A DNA stretch of 64,000 nucleotides, taken from the NCBI RefSeq assembly GCF_002946355.1, contig NZ_PKOZ01000011.1, positions 1 through 64,000 on the forward strand, written 5' to 3'. Source of the stretch: Pradoshia eiseniae. GTDB taxonomy: Bacteria; Bacillota; Bacilli; Bacillales; Pradoshiaceae. The notes under the pieces are model-generated. The model did no database searches and was not told the DNA's origin. It saw only the letters and a list, made by a program, of their open reading frames with translations. Positions 34,404 to 44,865 of the stretch are shown here, in pieces. Position 1 is the first letter of the stretch, and every line of letters begins with the position of its first letter. A program made the position numbers and the translations under genes.

Positions 34404-34724
34404 TTTAGCAAATAAGGCAACCCAATTGTATTGGGTTGCCTTATTTAATAGAATCCTTTTTTCTGTTGCCCGGAATCTGAACCCGGAGAAAATCTTTTAT
34501 CCACCTTTTCCTGCTCCCATCAACAAGAAGACAGTGAAGCATGATTCCGATTAATCAGAATCAGCCTTATCTATATACCATCAACAAACAAGCTGTTACT
34601 CAAAAATAGATATGTGTATGAACCTACCCATAGAGAATAGGGTATTGCATTCATACGGATAGCTATACTGTCCTTCTGCTTGCAGAAGTATGTATGGATA
34701 AAAGATAGTAGGACTGCATTCTTC
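34404..34724. other. Intergenic stretch, 321 bp
   Basis: Only the terminator at 34409-34450 is recognisable. No supported gene. Confidence 0.6.
34409..34450 (+). terminator. Strong terminator after the carboxypeptidase gene
   Basis: A perfect 17-bp stem (AAATAAGGCAACCCAAT against its complement) with a 3-base loop. The A and T runs in the stem ends make it effective on both strands. Confidence 0.9.
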
Positions 34725-35330
34725 TTATTTAGAAATAAACTGCTGTGTCCAAATATGTCCGTTTTTAGCGTAGCCTACGCCAATATGGGTGAACTTTGTG
34801 CTCAAAATATTGGCTCTGTGTCCGGAGCTATTCATCCACGCTTTAACCACTTGCTCTGGTGTGGATTGTCCTTTAGCGATATTTTCACCGGCAGCTTTAT
34901 AATTGATGCCGAAGTTCTTCATCATATCAAACGGAGATCCGTAGACAGGGCTGTTATGGCTAAAGTAATTATTATCTCTCATGTCCTCTGACTTGTATCT
35001 GGCTACTCTAGCAAGCTCCCAATCATATTTCAATTCTTTGAGACCTTGTTTCGATCTTTCTACATTGACGAGTCTGATGACTTCTTGCTCGTATTCTTTT
35101 ATTTGATCCTGAGTCGGTATATTAATTTTTTGGCCTGGATAAATGAGGTTGATATTAGAGATTTGGGTATTGGCAGCAATCAATTCGCTGATGCCAGTCT
35201 CCGTTTTGTTGGCAATCTTCCACAAAGTATCTCCAGATACAACCGTATATTGATAGTCTGCAAATGCAGATGCGGTTGGAAGCAATAAAGCTCCTGTGAG
35301 TATGAATGTCGTGATTTTTTTCCTCATCAT
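34725..35330 (-). CDS. Secreted LysM-CAP domain protein, 201 aa
   Basis: Signal peptide (MMRKKITTFILTGALLLP, cleavage near AFA). One LysM peptidoglycan-binding domain follows (YTVVSGDTLWKIANKT to YPGQKINIP, residues about 27-72), then a CAP/SCP domain (85-200) with VNVERSKQGLKELKYD, SHNSPVYGSPFDMM, AGENIAKGQ and MNSSGHRANIL. The layout matches Bacillus YkwD/SafA-like cell-wall or spore-coat proteins; the biochemical role of bacterial CAP domains is unsettled. AAGGAG lies 7 bases before ATG 35330; the longer GTG frame from 35357 contains this ribosome binding site and is unlikely. Confidence 0.88.
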   Translation of the reverse strand: MMRKKITTFILTGALLLPTASAFADYQYTVVSGDTLWKIANKTETGISELIAANTQISNINLIYPGQKINIPTQDQIKEYEQEVIRLVNVERSKQGLKELKYDWELARVARYKSEDMRDNNYFSHNSPVYGSPFDMMKNFGINYKAAGENIAKGQSTPEQVVKAWMNSSGHRANILSTKFTHIGVGYAKNGHIWTQQFISK

Positions 35331-35757
35331 CTTTCCTCTCCTTAAAAGTGAATTCACAAACGATTATAACGGCAAATGGAAAAGAAATGGCAGGAAAATC
35401 TTGGGTCGTAAGTAAACAGACTCTTACTAATAGTAAAAATATACAAATATTATCATAGAAAATCCTATGCTAATAGGCTTTACAGCCGTTTGTCAACTAG
35501 TTTCCTTAAATTGGATTGTGGTAGTATTTTCTTGCAGGTGTAAGAAGATACCAGTGAAAAATAGATTGAAATTGGGAAAGGGAACTCTTAAATCACGTCG
35601 ATAGTCCAATAACTGAATGGGTTTGAGTATCGGATTTCTGCTGATTCCATGTGAGGAATACGAGGGAAATTTGTGATGCGATTAAATAATAGTAGCTTCT
35701 TCAACAAACAAGTATGAGAATGAATAACAAGAGCCATGAAAACGAGGTGAGAGGAAA
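35331..35757. other. Intergenic stretch, 427 bp
   Basis: Must hold divergent promoters for the flanking genes, but I see no clear promoter, repeat or gene. Confidence 0.5.
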
Positions 35758-36321
35758 TTGAAGTTTACCTATTATCTTGATGGTAGTGGATGGGCTACTT
35801 GTATTCTTGAAGTGAATGGACAGAAGCTAGAATTTACAGCAAGCTATTTATCAGATTGTTTGTCTGACTTTCTGCAATCATTAATGCTTTTAAACCCTCT
35901 TTGTGTACCAAGAGATGAGACTAGAAGAGAAACAGAGTGTGAATGGGAGGGGGAACCAGACGGGATCATTTGGTCTTTTGAATTAAAAGAGAATAATAGA
36001 TTAAACATAATAGCCGACTATTATGAAGATGAACACAATAAAGAGAAAACGACAACACTGATAAATACCGAATACCCGTATGATGATTTTTTAAGGATTG
36101 TTTTAAAGGAAATTGATGCACTTATAAAGAGACACGGAATTATCGGTTACAGAGAAGATTGGGATGAGTTTGACTTTCCTTTGTCTACTTTTCTAAAACT
36201 AAAACATTATATCATCCATAAACAAAAATACCCTGTAATAGAAGCACAGGGAGAATTCGATATCGAGACCAGAAGCGAATTGATTTATGATTTAGGGTTA
36301 TTGCTAGAGGAAATCAAATAA
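35758..36321 (+). CDS. Hypothetical protein, 187 aa, immunity-like composition
   Basis: Starts at TTG 35758 after GAGGTGAGAGG. It is a soluble, acidic alpha/beta protein (MKFTYYLDGSGWATCILEVN at the start, PYDDFLRIVLKEIDALIKRHG near residue 120). Such small acidic proteins are often immunity proteins of polymorphic toxins, but no toxin gene is near. I do not recognise the family. Confidence 0.65.
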   Translation: MKFTYYLDGSGWATCILEVNGQKLEFTASYLSDCLSDFLQSLMLLNPLCVPRDETRRETECEWEGEPDGIIWSFELKENNRLNIIADYYEDEHNKEKTTTLINTEYPYDDFLRIVLKEIDALIKRHGIIGYREDWDEFDFPLSTFLKLKHYIIHKQKYPVIEAQGEFDIETRSELIYDLGLLLEEIK

Positions 36322-36514
36322 CCGTTATAGAAAAACTAACATTGTCATTATGATGCTAAATTGAGCAGCTGATATATAGGCGATTACGCCTAGAAGTTGT
36401 TAATGCTTGAGGAACAAAAGGTATGTTAGAATAATACTGTACGAATTTTCCGAATTAGTGTAGTGAGTCATACATACTTAGTCTCTTAAAACACGATGAA
36501 AGGAAGGTCCATTA

Positions 36515-37414
36515 ATGAAAAAACGTTTAATCAGCGCCAATGCCTCCGAAATCCTGGCAATGAATGCGGAAGAATTGAAGCAAAGCATTAAAGCAAGCGA
36601 AGGGCGCGTCATTTTGTCGGAGAATATCGTGACCCGTGAACCGTTTATCGGGGATATCACCAATGCAGAAATCGCCCGTGCATTTGGGGCAGACCTGATT
36701 CTTTTGAACATGGTTGACGTGTTTGCACCAAAGATTGCTGGATTGGAGGAGGAAGAGGGTTCCTTCGTCGATGCGCTTCACCGTTTGGTCGGCCGTCCAA
36801 TTGGGGTGAATTTAGAGCCCGTGGATGACTCAGCGAATATGGCAGAGGAAAGATTGATCATTTCAAAAGGTCGTCAGGCGAATCTGGAAACCATTCAGGA
36901 AATCGAAAGGCTGGGACTTGATTTTGTCTGCTTGACAGGCAATCCTGGAACCGGTGTTACAAATGAGCAAATTCAAAAAACGATACAGCTAACAAAAGAA
37001 CATTTTTCAGGATTGATTATCGCAGGGAAAATGCATGGATCTGGTGTAAATGAGCCAGTTGTGGAAGCTGAAGTCGTGAAGGATTTCATTGAGGCGGGTG
37101 CAGATATCATTTTAGTTCCAGCAGTGGGAACTGTGCCAGGCTTCGATGACCAAGAGCTAAAGCAGATCGTCAAAGCTGCCCATCAAAGTGGTGCGCTAGT
37201 CTTATCCGCCATTGGCACAAGCCAGGAGGGGGCGGATGAAGATACAATCAAGCAAATTGCTATCCGCAATAAAATTTGTGGGGTCGATATTCAGCACATC
37301 GGTGATGCTGGATATGGCGGACTTGCCCCTGTAGAAAATATATTCGCGATGAGCAAAGCAATACGCGGTATTCGGCATACGGTTTCCATGGTTGCCCGTT
37401 CGATCAATCGATGA
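36515..37414 (+). CDS. TIM-barrel protein (DUF7916-type, PEP-phosphonomutase-like), 299 aa
   Basis: Repeated strand-helix units suggest a TIM barrel: GRVILSENIV, ADLILLNMVDV, RPIGVNLEPVDD, LDFVCLTGNPGTGV, LIIAGKMHGSG, ADIILVPAVGTVPGFDD and VDIQHIGDAGYGG. The arrangement resembles a family recently listed as DUF7916 and related to PEP phosphonomutase/isocitrate-lyase-like proteins; the reaction is not known to me. The start MKKRLISANASEILAM is typical of that family. AAGGAAGG precedes ATG 36515. It is a single-gene unit. Confidence 0.65.
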   Translation: MKKRLISANASEILAMNAEELKQSIKASEGRVILSENIVTREPFIGDITNAEIARAFGADLILLNMVDVFAPKIAGLEEEEGSFVDALHRLVGRPIGVNLEPVDDSANMAEERLIISKGRQANLETIQEIERLGLDFVCLTGNPGTGVTNEQIQKTIQLTKEHFSGLIIAGKMHGSGVNEPVVEAEVVKDFIEAGADIILVPAVGTVPGFDDQELKQIVKAAHQSGALVLSAIGTSQEGADEDTIKQIAIRNKICGVDIQHIGDAGYGGLAPVENIFAMSKAIRGIRHTVSMVARSINR

Positions 37415-37471
37415 AATTTTCGCGCTGATGAAAAACGTATTCTCTCTAAAAATTAAATAAGACTAGTAAAC

Positions 37472-37503
37472 AGAGACCTCGTGTAAAGGTCTCTATTTTT
37501 TTA
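37472..37503 (+). terminator. Rho-independent terminator
   Basis: AGAGACCT pairs with AGGTCTCT around CGTGTAA, followed by ATTTTTTT. Confidence 0.85.
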
Positions 37504-37570
37504 CAAATAACGAAAGGAATTAAGTAGCTCTTTGTTGAAATGAACACGTATTTAATATGGAGGTGGTGAA

Positions 37571-38239
37571 ATGGATAAAGTCGTTCATATACATCATAGC
37601 TTCTATACAGATTTAGTAAGGAACCAAGAAGTCAATGAGATTCTTGATCGGGAAAAGATAAGCGTGTTGGATGGATTTAATCAGAACCTGGATCTAGTTT
37701 GCACCTACTATCAAAAGGTTTATGCCGAAGAGTCTAATAGAGTAGTTTTGTGCGGGATTAACCCTGGCAGAAATGGAGCTGGCAGGACTGGTATACCATT
37801 TCTTGATTTTACGGCAGTTTCGCACGTACTTTCTCATACTGGGAGTGATGAGAGAGAACGGAGTGCCCAATTTATTTTGACTATCATTAATGAAATGGGA
37901 AGAGACTTCTTTTATCGAAATGTTTATATGACCAATATTTCGTGGCTTGGTTTTACGAAAAACGGCAGGAATTTGAATTATTATGATTTGCCGTCACCCT
38001 TACCAACATTCTTCACTCACACATTTATTGAAGAAATGGAGCTGGTTGAACCTAAGGTCATTGTCCCATTAAGTGAAAGGGTGGAACAGACTTTAAAGCA
38101 AATGGAGTTGGACGGAAGATTACGCTATCCTATTGCTGAACGCTTGCCGCATCCTTATTATTGTTCGATAGGCCGAAATGCAGAAAGATACAAGGAGATT
38201 TATGTGAACAAGATTAATGACCTAATTAATCAGCATTAA
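37571..38239 (+). CDS. SMUG-like uracil-DNA glycosylase family protein, 222 aa
   Basis: Motif 1 LCGINPGRNGAGRTGIPFLD and the C-terminal HPYY match the uracil-DNA glycosylase superfamily, closest in style to SMUG2-type proteins. It would excise uracil or related damage from DNA during base excision repair. The family's usual water-activating Asp/Asn is represented by N of GINPG. GGAGGTGG precedes ATG 37571. It stands alone between terminators. Confidence 0.8.
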   Translation: MDKVVHIHHSFYTDLVRNQEVNEILDREKISVLDGFNQNLDLVCTYYQKVYAEESNRVVLCGINPGRNGAGRTGIPFLDFTAVSHVLSHTGSDERERSAQFILTIINEMGRDFFYRNVYMTNISWLGFTKNGRNLNYYDLPSPLPTFFTHTFIEEMELVEPKVIVPLSERVEQTLKQMELDGRLRYPIAERLPHPYYCSIGRNAERYKEIYVNKINDLINQH

Positions 38240-38261
38240 GTTTGTTCATAAAGGTTCGATT

Positions 38262-38325
38262 AGAATAACTGCCTCTTGCTTAATGGTTTTTAGGCAGCAG
38301 GCTGTTATTCTATTTTTATTTTGTA
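38262..38325 (+). terminator. Rho-independent terminator
   Basis: Outer stem AGAATAAC/GTTATTCT and inner stem TGCCT/AGGCA, followed by ATTTTTATTTT. Confidence 0.7.
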
Positions 38326-38342
38326 TAAATAATTCTAAATAC

Positions 38343-38384
38343 TTAGTTTGTTTACTAGATAAACAAAGTTTGGTTTGTTATAAT
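38343..38384 (+). promoter_or_regulatory. XylR-type operator and promoter of the xylanase gene
   Basis: TTAGTTTGTTT at 38343-38353 equals the left half of the B. subtilis XylR operator. TTTGTTTA (38347-38354) and TAAACAAA (38360-38367) form a perfect palindrome. A TATAAT -10 box lies at 38379-38384 and the operator covers the expected -35 position, so XylR binding would block transcription until xylose is present. Confidence 0.65.
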
Positions 38385-38493
38385 CATAATGCGTCAGGAA
38401 GATTAGCTGCAAGAATATTTGAAAGCCCTTACAAAAAAGTTTCTGGCCAAAATTAAAATGGAGGGGAGGGCAGTTAACGTTTTTCAGCTCTAA

Positions 38494-39675
<1,182 letters not shown>

Positions 39676-39697
39676 GAGCTGAAGATACATGGAAATG

Positions 39698-39731
39698 AGA
39701 TGACTCCAAAGGACCGGGGTCATCTTTTTTG
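39698..39731 (+). terminator. Rho-independent terminator
   Basis: AGATGACTCC pairs with GGGGTCATCT (minor bulge), followed by TTTTTT. Confidence 0.8.
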
Positions 39732-39996
39732 ATGTGATAAATAGATAGCCTTTAGTCTTTTTGAATAAAAACTTATCGAATTCCCAGTTTATTCCTCTTC
39801 TAATCCTCGAAAATTATTTTCAACCAATCCAGATAGGTAAACCCTCATACCAGCTAAATTTTCCTCGTGAACTGGCAGAAAATGAAGAAATAAAGCTGAT
39901 GTTCATTTCCTTTAGGAAAACTTCAGCTAATGTATTTTAGCCATTATCCGAGAAAATCGAAATTTTTTCCAAAAAATTTAAATATAAAGAAAATTA

Positions 39997-40025
39997 TTTA
40001 CAGTTAATCATCACCATGTTATATT
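39997..40025 (+). promoter_or_regulatory. nan operon promoter
   Basis: TTTACA at 39997-40002 and TATATT at 40020-40025, 17 bases apart, 45 bases before ATG 40070. It is a good sigma-A match. No operator for the RpiR regulator is obvious. Confidence 0.65.
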
Positions 40026-40069
40026 GAAATTGGAAATGATAACAAAATATGTTAGAGAGTGTGAGAGAG

Positions 40070-40981
40070 ATGGGATTGGACAAATTTAAAGGAATTTTTC
40101 CGGCTTTTTATGCTTGTTATGATGATGCTGGCGAGGTGTCGGAGGAACGCACGAAGGATTTGTGTACGCATCTTTTAGAAAAAGGTGTAAATGGTTTGTA
40201 TGTAGGCGGAAGCTCAGGCGAATGCATTTATCAGAGCCTGGACGAAAGAAAAGCAACCTTGAGATATGTCGCTGAATGCTTGGAAGGGAAACTCACGCTC
40301 ATCGCGCATGTTGGGGCGCCGTCAACGAGAGATAGTGTTATCCTGGCTAAATATGCGGAGGAATTAGGATACGATGCCTTATCCGCAATACCGCCGATCT
40401 ACTTTACGCTACCGGAAAGATCCATTTATACCTATTGGTCTGAGATTATGGATGCGGCAGAACTTCCTTTCATTATCTACAATATCCCGCAAACGACTGG
40501 CTATAGCTTGTCTATGAATCTGTTCAAGAAATTGCTGAAGAACGAGAAGGTAATTGGGCTGAAAAATTCATCGATGCCCGTGATGGATATTGAAAGATTT
40601 AAGGCGGCTGCTGGTGAGAATTTCATTGTATTCAATGGTCCAGATGAGCAATTCGTCTCCGGCAGACTGATTGGAGCGGATAGCGGGATTGGCGGAACAT
40701 ATGCCGTCATGCCTGAGCTATTGCTGGCAGCAGATAAAGCGGTTACATCCGGCAGCTTTGATGAGGCGAGAAAGATTCAAAAAGAGATCAATGACATTAT
40801 CATCGCTCTTTGCTCATTGAATGGCTCGATGTATTCGGCCATCAAGGAAGTGCTGAAATTAAAGGGTGTCAACATAGGAAGTGTCCGAGGACCATTAGAA
40901 CCTGTGAGCGGTGAGGATTTGCACAAAATTGCTGCTATAAAAATTCTTATCGATCGGTCTATTGAAAAATATGCGAACTAA
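40070..40981 (+). CDS. nanA: N-acetylneuraminate lyase (DHDPS/NAL family)
   Basis: 303 aa. Splits N-acetylneuraminate into pyruvate and N-acetylmannosamine. DHDPS-superfamily signatures are GGSSGECIYQS, the catalytic tyrosine in FIIYNIPQTTGY and the Schiff-base lysine in VIGLKNSS. The GSSGE form and neighbouring nanE and nanK favour a sialate lyase over dihydrodipicolinate synthase. The frame is open from ATG 40049, but ATG 40070 gives the usual short N-terminus and has GAGAGTGTGAGAGAG before it. First gene of the operon; its end overlaps the esterase gene. Confidence 0.88.
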   Translation: MGLDKFKGIFPAFYACYDDAGEVSEERTKDLCTHLLEKGVNGLYVGGSSGECIYQSLDERKATLRYVAECLEGKLTLIAHVGAPSTRDSVILAKYAEELGYDALSAIPPIYFTLPERSIYTYWSEIMDAAELPFIIYNIPQTTGYSLSMNLFKKLLKNEKVIGLKNSSMPVMDIERFKAAAGENFIVFNGPDEQFVSGRLIGADSGIGGTYAVMPELLLAADKAVTSGSFDEARKIQKEINDIIIALCSLNGSMYSAIKEVLKLKGVNIGSVRGPLEPVSGEDLHKIAAIKILIDRSIEKYAN

Positions 40982-41624
40982 CATCACCAGAAAAAGAATC
41001 GTTTGCTTTGGAGACTCGAATACATGGGGATTTAATGCGAGCGATGGAGGACGTTTTCCCGAAGGAATACGGTGGACGACTCTATTGGATAGCCTGCTCG
41101 GCGATGAGTATCAGGTCGTGGAGGAAGGTCTGTCCGGAAGAACGGCTGTCATGGATGACCCTTTATTTGAAGGATTGAATGGCCATACATATATACATCC
41201 CTGTTTGATGAGTCATTCACCCCTTGAGCTTGTCATCATCATGCTTGGAACGAATGATACGAAAGAAAGATTCAGCCTTACGTCCTTTAATATCGCACAA
41301 GGAATCACGAGGCTTGCTCTTAAAGCTAAGCAAACAATGGCTGGCCCGAATGGTCAACCTCCCCGTGTGTTAGTCATAGCACCGCCGCCGATTGGAAAAG
41401 AGTACAGGAATACGGATGTCGGGAAATCAATGGGGGAGGGCTGTGATCGTAAATCAGCGTCATTAGCCGCCCATCTAGAGGAGCTGTTATCCACCACGGA
41501 TATCGATTTTCTCGATACAAAAGGCAAGGTTTCGATGAATGAGATTGATTTCATGCATCTCGATGAGGAAGGTCACGAGCTTTTAGCTAAGCTTGTCTTC
41601 AATAAGGTTAAGCGTATTTTATAA
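40971..41624 (+). CDS. SGNH/GDSL hydrolase, likely sialate O-acetylesterase
   Basis: 217 aa cytosolic esterase. Block I is CFGDSNTWG (catalytic S16), block III is GTND, and block V is DFMHLDEEGH (catalytic D and H). It overlaps the nanA end by 11 bases; TTG 40962 is an alternative start. Its place between nanA and the transporter suggests removal of O-acetyl groups from imported sialic acids, an inference from context. Confidence 0.82.
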   Translation: MRTNITRKRIVCFGDSNTWGFNASDGGRFPEGIRWTTLLDSLLGDEYQVVEEGLSGRTAVMDDPLFEGLNGHTYIHPCLMSHSPLELVIIMLGTNDTKERFSLTSFNIAQGITRLALKAKQTMAGPNGQPPRVLVIAPPPIGKEYRNTDVGKSMGEGCDRKSASLAAHLEELLSTTDIDFLDTKGKVSMNEIDFMHLDEEGHELLAKLVFNKVKRIL

Positions 41625-41644
41625 AAGGATAGGGGGAAAGGTAC

Positions 41645-43030
41645 ATGGTTAAAAAACGTTTTTTTGCTTTACTAACCGCCATGCTCATGCTGGCTATTGC
41701 TGCGGGATGTTCGAATGACTCTGACAAAACATCTGGCAAGGAAGATGGGCAAGTGGAAATCTCGGTTTGGCTGACACCTCAATGGAAGGGAGTCATGGAT
41801 GGTTCAGAGGAAGGTGCAGATTATGATAGCTTCTTCAAGCATGCCGGCGAAAAGTTTGCCGAACAGTATGAGGAGCATGATGTAAAAGTCAATGTAGAGG
41901 TTATTGCAGGAGACCAGAGGGATGAGCTCTTGAATGTAAACCTTAATGGCGGCACACCTCCTGATGTTTTCTTTGAGAGCGTTTTCGCGATGGGGGATTA
42001 TGCGCATCGAGGAGCGTTAGCACCTTTGAATGATATTGTCGATGATGAAGCAAAGAAGGATATCCCGCAAAACTACTGGGATAACGTAACGTTCGGGGAG
42101 GATATTTACTTCTATCCATTCTCCCATATGCCAGGTACATTAGCATACAATGCCGATATGTTTAAAGCGGCTGGACTTGATAAATTTATTGGTGACGAAA
42201 ATGAAATTAAATCGTGGACATTAGAAGAATATGAAGAAATCCTCAAGAAATTAAAGAATGATTTGCCGAAAGATAAATACCCAAATGCCTATCCAATGGG
42301 CCTATATGCGCTAAATAACCAAGGGGATACATGGAACTTGGCTTACCTAAGAATGTTTGGCAACTCATTCTTTGATAAAGATGGCAACATCACCCTTGAT
42401 GACGCTGATGGTGTGAAGGCGGCAGAGTGGATGAAAGAAATCTATGATAACGGTTATACCAACCCTGGCGCTGAATCGGTATCCTCCAATGATGCGAACG
42501 CCATGTTCCAAAATCAGCAGCTGGCGATTAGCTTCACAAACTCTGTCTTGGCAAGCAATGCAAAAGCAGACATGGAAAGCGGGAAAGCAGCCAAGTTTGA
42601 TATGAGACTTGCCAATATTCCATCTGAAAATGCCGATCCTCTAACATTCACGTATGTGACAGGCGCAGCTGTATTTAATACAGAAGATGAAACAAGAATG
42701 AAGGTCAGCAAGGATTTTGTTAAATTCGTCTCATCTGACCCAGAGCTCGTCAAGGCTTCCAAAAACGGGATTCCGGTAAGAGCTTCGGTTGTAGAAGAAT
42801 TCAAGGATGATAATCCGCTCTTCGCGGCCTACGATGAGAATGCGAAGTATATGTTTAACTTTACAGGAAATGTTCCTGGATACAACCAATTAAGGCAAGT
42901 TCTTTACCCAGAGCTTCAAGCCCTTTTCACGGGTGAGAAGAAAGCTGAGCAAGTCGTGAAGGATTATCAGGAAAAAGGAAATCAAATTATCGAAGAATCA
43001 AAAGCTAACTCGGTTATCTATCAGAAGTAA
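41645..43030 (+). CDS. ABC transporter sugar-binding lipoprotein, probable sialic acid binder
   Basis: 461 aa, family 1 extracellular solute-binding protein. The lipoprotein signal ends in AAGC (C22), followed by a D/K-rich linker and a two-lobed fold (ISVWLTPQWKG at the start, VTGAAVFNTEDETRMKVSKDF near the C-terminal half). It captures the substrate for the two permeases downstream. Sialic acid is inferred from nanA, nanE and nanK. GGGGGAAAGG precedes ATG 41645. Confidence 0.88.
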   Translation: MVKKRFFALLTAMLMLAIAAGCSNDSDKTSGKEDGQVEISVWLTPQWKGVMDGSEEGADYDSFFKHAGEKFAEQYEEHDVKVNVEVIAGDQRDELLNVNLNGGTPPDVFFESVFAMGDYAHRGALAPLNDIVDDEAKKDIPQNYWDNVTFGEDIYFYPFSHMPGTLAYNADMFKAAGLDKFIGDENEIKSWTLEEYEEILKKLKNDLPKDKYPNAYPMGLYALNNQGDTWNLAYLRMFGNSFFDKDGNITLDDADGVKAAEWMKEIYDNGYTNPGAESVSSNDANAMFQNQQLAISFTNSVLASNAKADMESGKAAKFDMRLANIPSENADPLTFTYVTGAAVFNTEDETRMKVSKDFVKFVSSDPELVKASKNGIPVRASVVEEFKDDNPLFAAYDENAKYMFNFTGNVPGYNQLRQVLYPELQALFTGEKKAEQVVKDYQEKGNQIIEESKANSVIYQK

Positions 43031-43049
43031 GCCTCCAATGTACTATATT

Positions 43050-43090
43050 ATAACAATCTTAAGCTCTGAAATTGAGCTTAAGATTGTTAT
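43050..43090 (+). repeat. Intercistronic 17-bp inverted repeat
   Basis: ATAACAATCTTAAGCTC pairs perfectly with its complement around TGAAATT, with no T tract. It lies between the binding-protein gene and the permease genes, where such stems often stabilise the upstream mRNA or partly terminate so that the binding protein is made in excess. Confidence 0.75.
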
Positions 43091-43109
43091 AGAAAGGTAA
43101 GGGAATACC

Positions 43110-43982
43110 ATGCAGATGAAGAATTCATTGAAGGAAAACATTACTGGGTACCTATTCATTGCCCCGCAGCTTTTACTGTTTCTCGTTTTTATTGTCTATC
43201 CCATAATTGAAGGAGTCCGGCTGAGCTTATTTCGAATTAATTACCAGCAAGAGACCTTCATAGGATTTGAGAACTATCAGCGGCTATTCGCTGACCCTGT
43301 CTTCATGAAATCAACGCTTAATACCGTGATTTTTGTTGTCTGTATTGTTGCGTTGACTGTCGTGTTTGCTTTATTTGTTGCCTCGGCCGTTTTTGATAAG
43401 AATGCGAAGTATGTATCCTTTATCCGAGGCAGCTATTACATACCTGTTATGGTGTCCATGGTGGTAATGAGTATGGTATGGAGCTTTTTGCTTAATCCAG
43501 CCAATGGCCTTATCCCGTATGCCGCAAGAGAATTAGAAATGGTTTCTGTGAACTTTCTGGGCGATAAAAGCCTCGTCCTGCCTGTTATCATCTTTATCAC
43601 CTTTGCGACCAACATCGGTCAAGCCATCATTCTGTATATAGCTTCGATGATAGGCGTTCCGAAGGATGTATTTGAGGCGGCTGAGATTGATGGCGCTAAC
43701 AGAATGACGATTATCTTTAAAATTCTCATTCCGCTCGTTAAGCCTACGACGATCTATATTATCATTATGAACATCATCGCAGTCTTAAAAATCTTCGTTG
43801 TCATCCAGCTTTTGACCGGTGGAGGACCGAATAATGCCTCCACGACACTAATGTACTATTTATATAATAATGCCTTTAAGTATAACCAGCTCGGTATTGC
43901 TTCGGCAGTCGGCGTTATTATGTTCTTGATTACCTTATTCTTGTCCATACCACAATTAAGAATGATGTTTAAGAAAGAGTAG
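43110..43982 (+). CDS. Sugar ABC transporter permease (CUT1, MalF-like)
   Basis: 290 aa with six predicted membrane helices and the permease EAA loop EAAEIDGANRMTIIFKILIP. It pairs with the next permease. The start MQMKNSLKENITGYLFIAPQ is typical of this family. AAAGGTAAGGG precedes ATG 43110. Confidence 0.88.
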   Translation: MQMKNSLKENITGYLFIAPQLLLFLVFIVYPIIEGVRLSLFRINYQQETFIGFENYQRLFADPVFMKSTLNTVIFVVCIVALTVVFALFVASAVFDKNAKYVSFIRGSYYIPVMVSMVVMSMVWSFLLNPANGLIPYAARELEMVSVNFLGDKSLVLPVIIFITFATNIGQAIILYIASMIGVPKDVFEAAEIDGANRMTIIFKILIPLVKPTTIYIIIMNIIAVLKIFVVIQLLTGGGPNNASTTLMYYLYNNAFKYNQLGIASAVGVIMFLITLFLSIPQLRMMFKKE

Positions 43983-43994
43983 GAGGTGAGACGC

Positions 43995-44843
43995 TTGTTT
44001 GGAAACAAAAATAAGAACAAGAAGAAAAAAGAGAAGATAGACATCGTGTTCAACTTGATCGTTATTTTCTTTGCCATTCTGAATTTATTTCCGCTTTACT
44101 GGCTGTTCACGAGTTCCTTCAAAAACAGCTCAGATGTCGTGAAAATGCCGCCGGATTGGTTTCCGAAGACGTTTTCATTTCAAAACTATATAGACGTATT
44201 CAATAATCAGCCAGCGTTTAAATGGGCCTATAACAGTATATATGTATCACTGGTGGCAACGGTTGCCTTAGTGGTCGTGAGCAGTCTCGCTGCCTATGCC
44301 TTTTCTAAGCTGAAGTTTAAGGGAAAGAATATTATCTTTATCATCTTCATTTCAAGCTTGATGGTGCCAAAGGAAGTCATGATTGTGCCTTTGTTCAGGA
44401 TTATTCAAGATTTTGGCATGGTTAATACGCTGAATGGGATGATATGGCCGAATGTCGCCACCGCTTTTGGTGTCTTTATGCTCAAGGGATTTTTTGACTC
44501 CATACCGGATTCCCTGCGTGAATCTGCCAAAATGGATGGCGCGAGTGAGTTTACGATTTTCTATAAAATTATGCTTCCTATGGTGAAGCCGGGAATTGGG
44601 GCATTGTTTATTCTTAATTTTGTCCAAGTATGGAATGATTACCTATGGCAGCTAGTTGTCGGCCAAAATGAACAATCCAAGACATTAATGGTCGGGATTG
44701 CGACACTGATGCAGGATTTGAATCCTAACTTCGCTTACAAGATGGCTGGAGCCACTGTCGCCGCGGTTCCTATGTTAATCATATTCATCCTATTCCAGAG
44801 ATACTTCACAAAAGGCATATCGATTGGAGCAGTGAAGGAATAA
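43995..44843 (+). CDS. Carbohydrate ABC transporter permease (CUT1, MalG-like)
   Basis: 282 aa with six predicted helices and EAA loop ESAKMDGASEFTIFYKIMLP. AGGAGGTG at 43981-43988 overlaps a GTG at 43986, so TTG 43995, 8 bases downstream, is the better start (MFGNKNKNKKKKEK). No ATPase gene is in the operon, so a shared MsmX-type ATPase, as used by several Bacillus CUT1 importers, is expected elsewhere. Confidence 0.88.
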   Translation: MFGNKNKNKKKKEKIDIVFNLIVIFFAILNLFPLYWLFTSSFKNSSDVVKMPPDWFPKTFSFQNYIDVFNNQPAFKWAYNSIYVSLVATVALVVVSSLAAYAFSKLKFKGKNIIFIIFISSLMVPKEVMIVPLFRIIQDFGMVNTLNGMIWPNVATAFGVFMLKGFFDSIPDSLRESAKMDGASEFTIFYKIMLPMVKPGIGALFILNFVQVWNDYLWQLVVGQNEQSKTLMVGIATLMQDLNPNFAYKMAGATVAAVPMLIIFILFQRYFTKGISIGAVKE

Positions 44844-44865
44844 ATTGATAGATGGAGATGGAAAA

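Larger units (their letters stand above)
39676..40069. other. Intergenic stretch, 394 bp
   Basis: Contains the xylanase terminator and the nan operon promoter. The 250 bases between them hold nothing I can identify. Confidence 0.6.
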
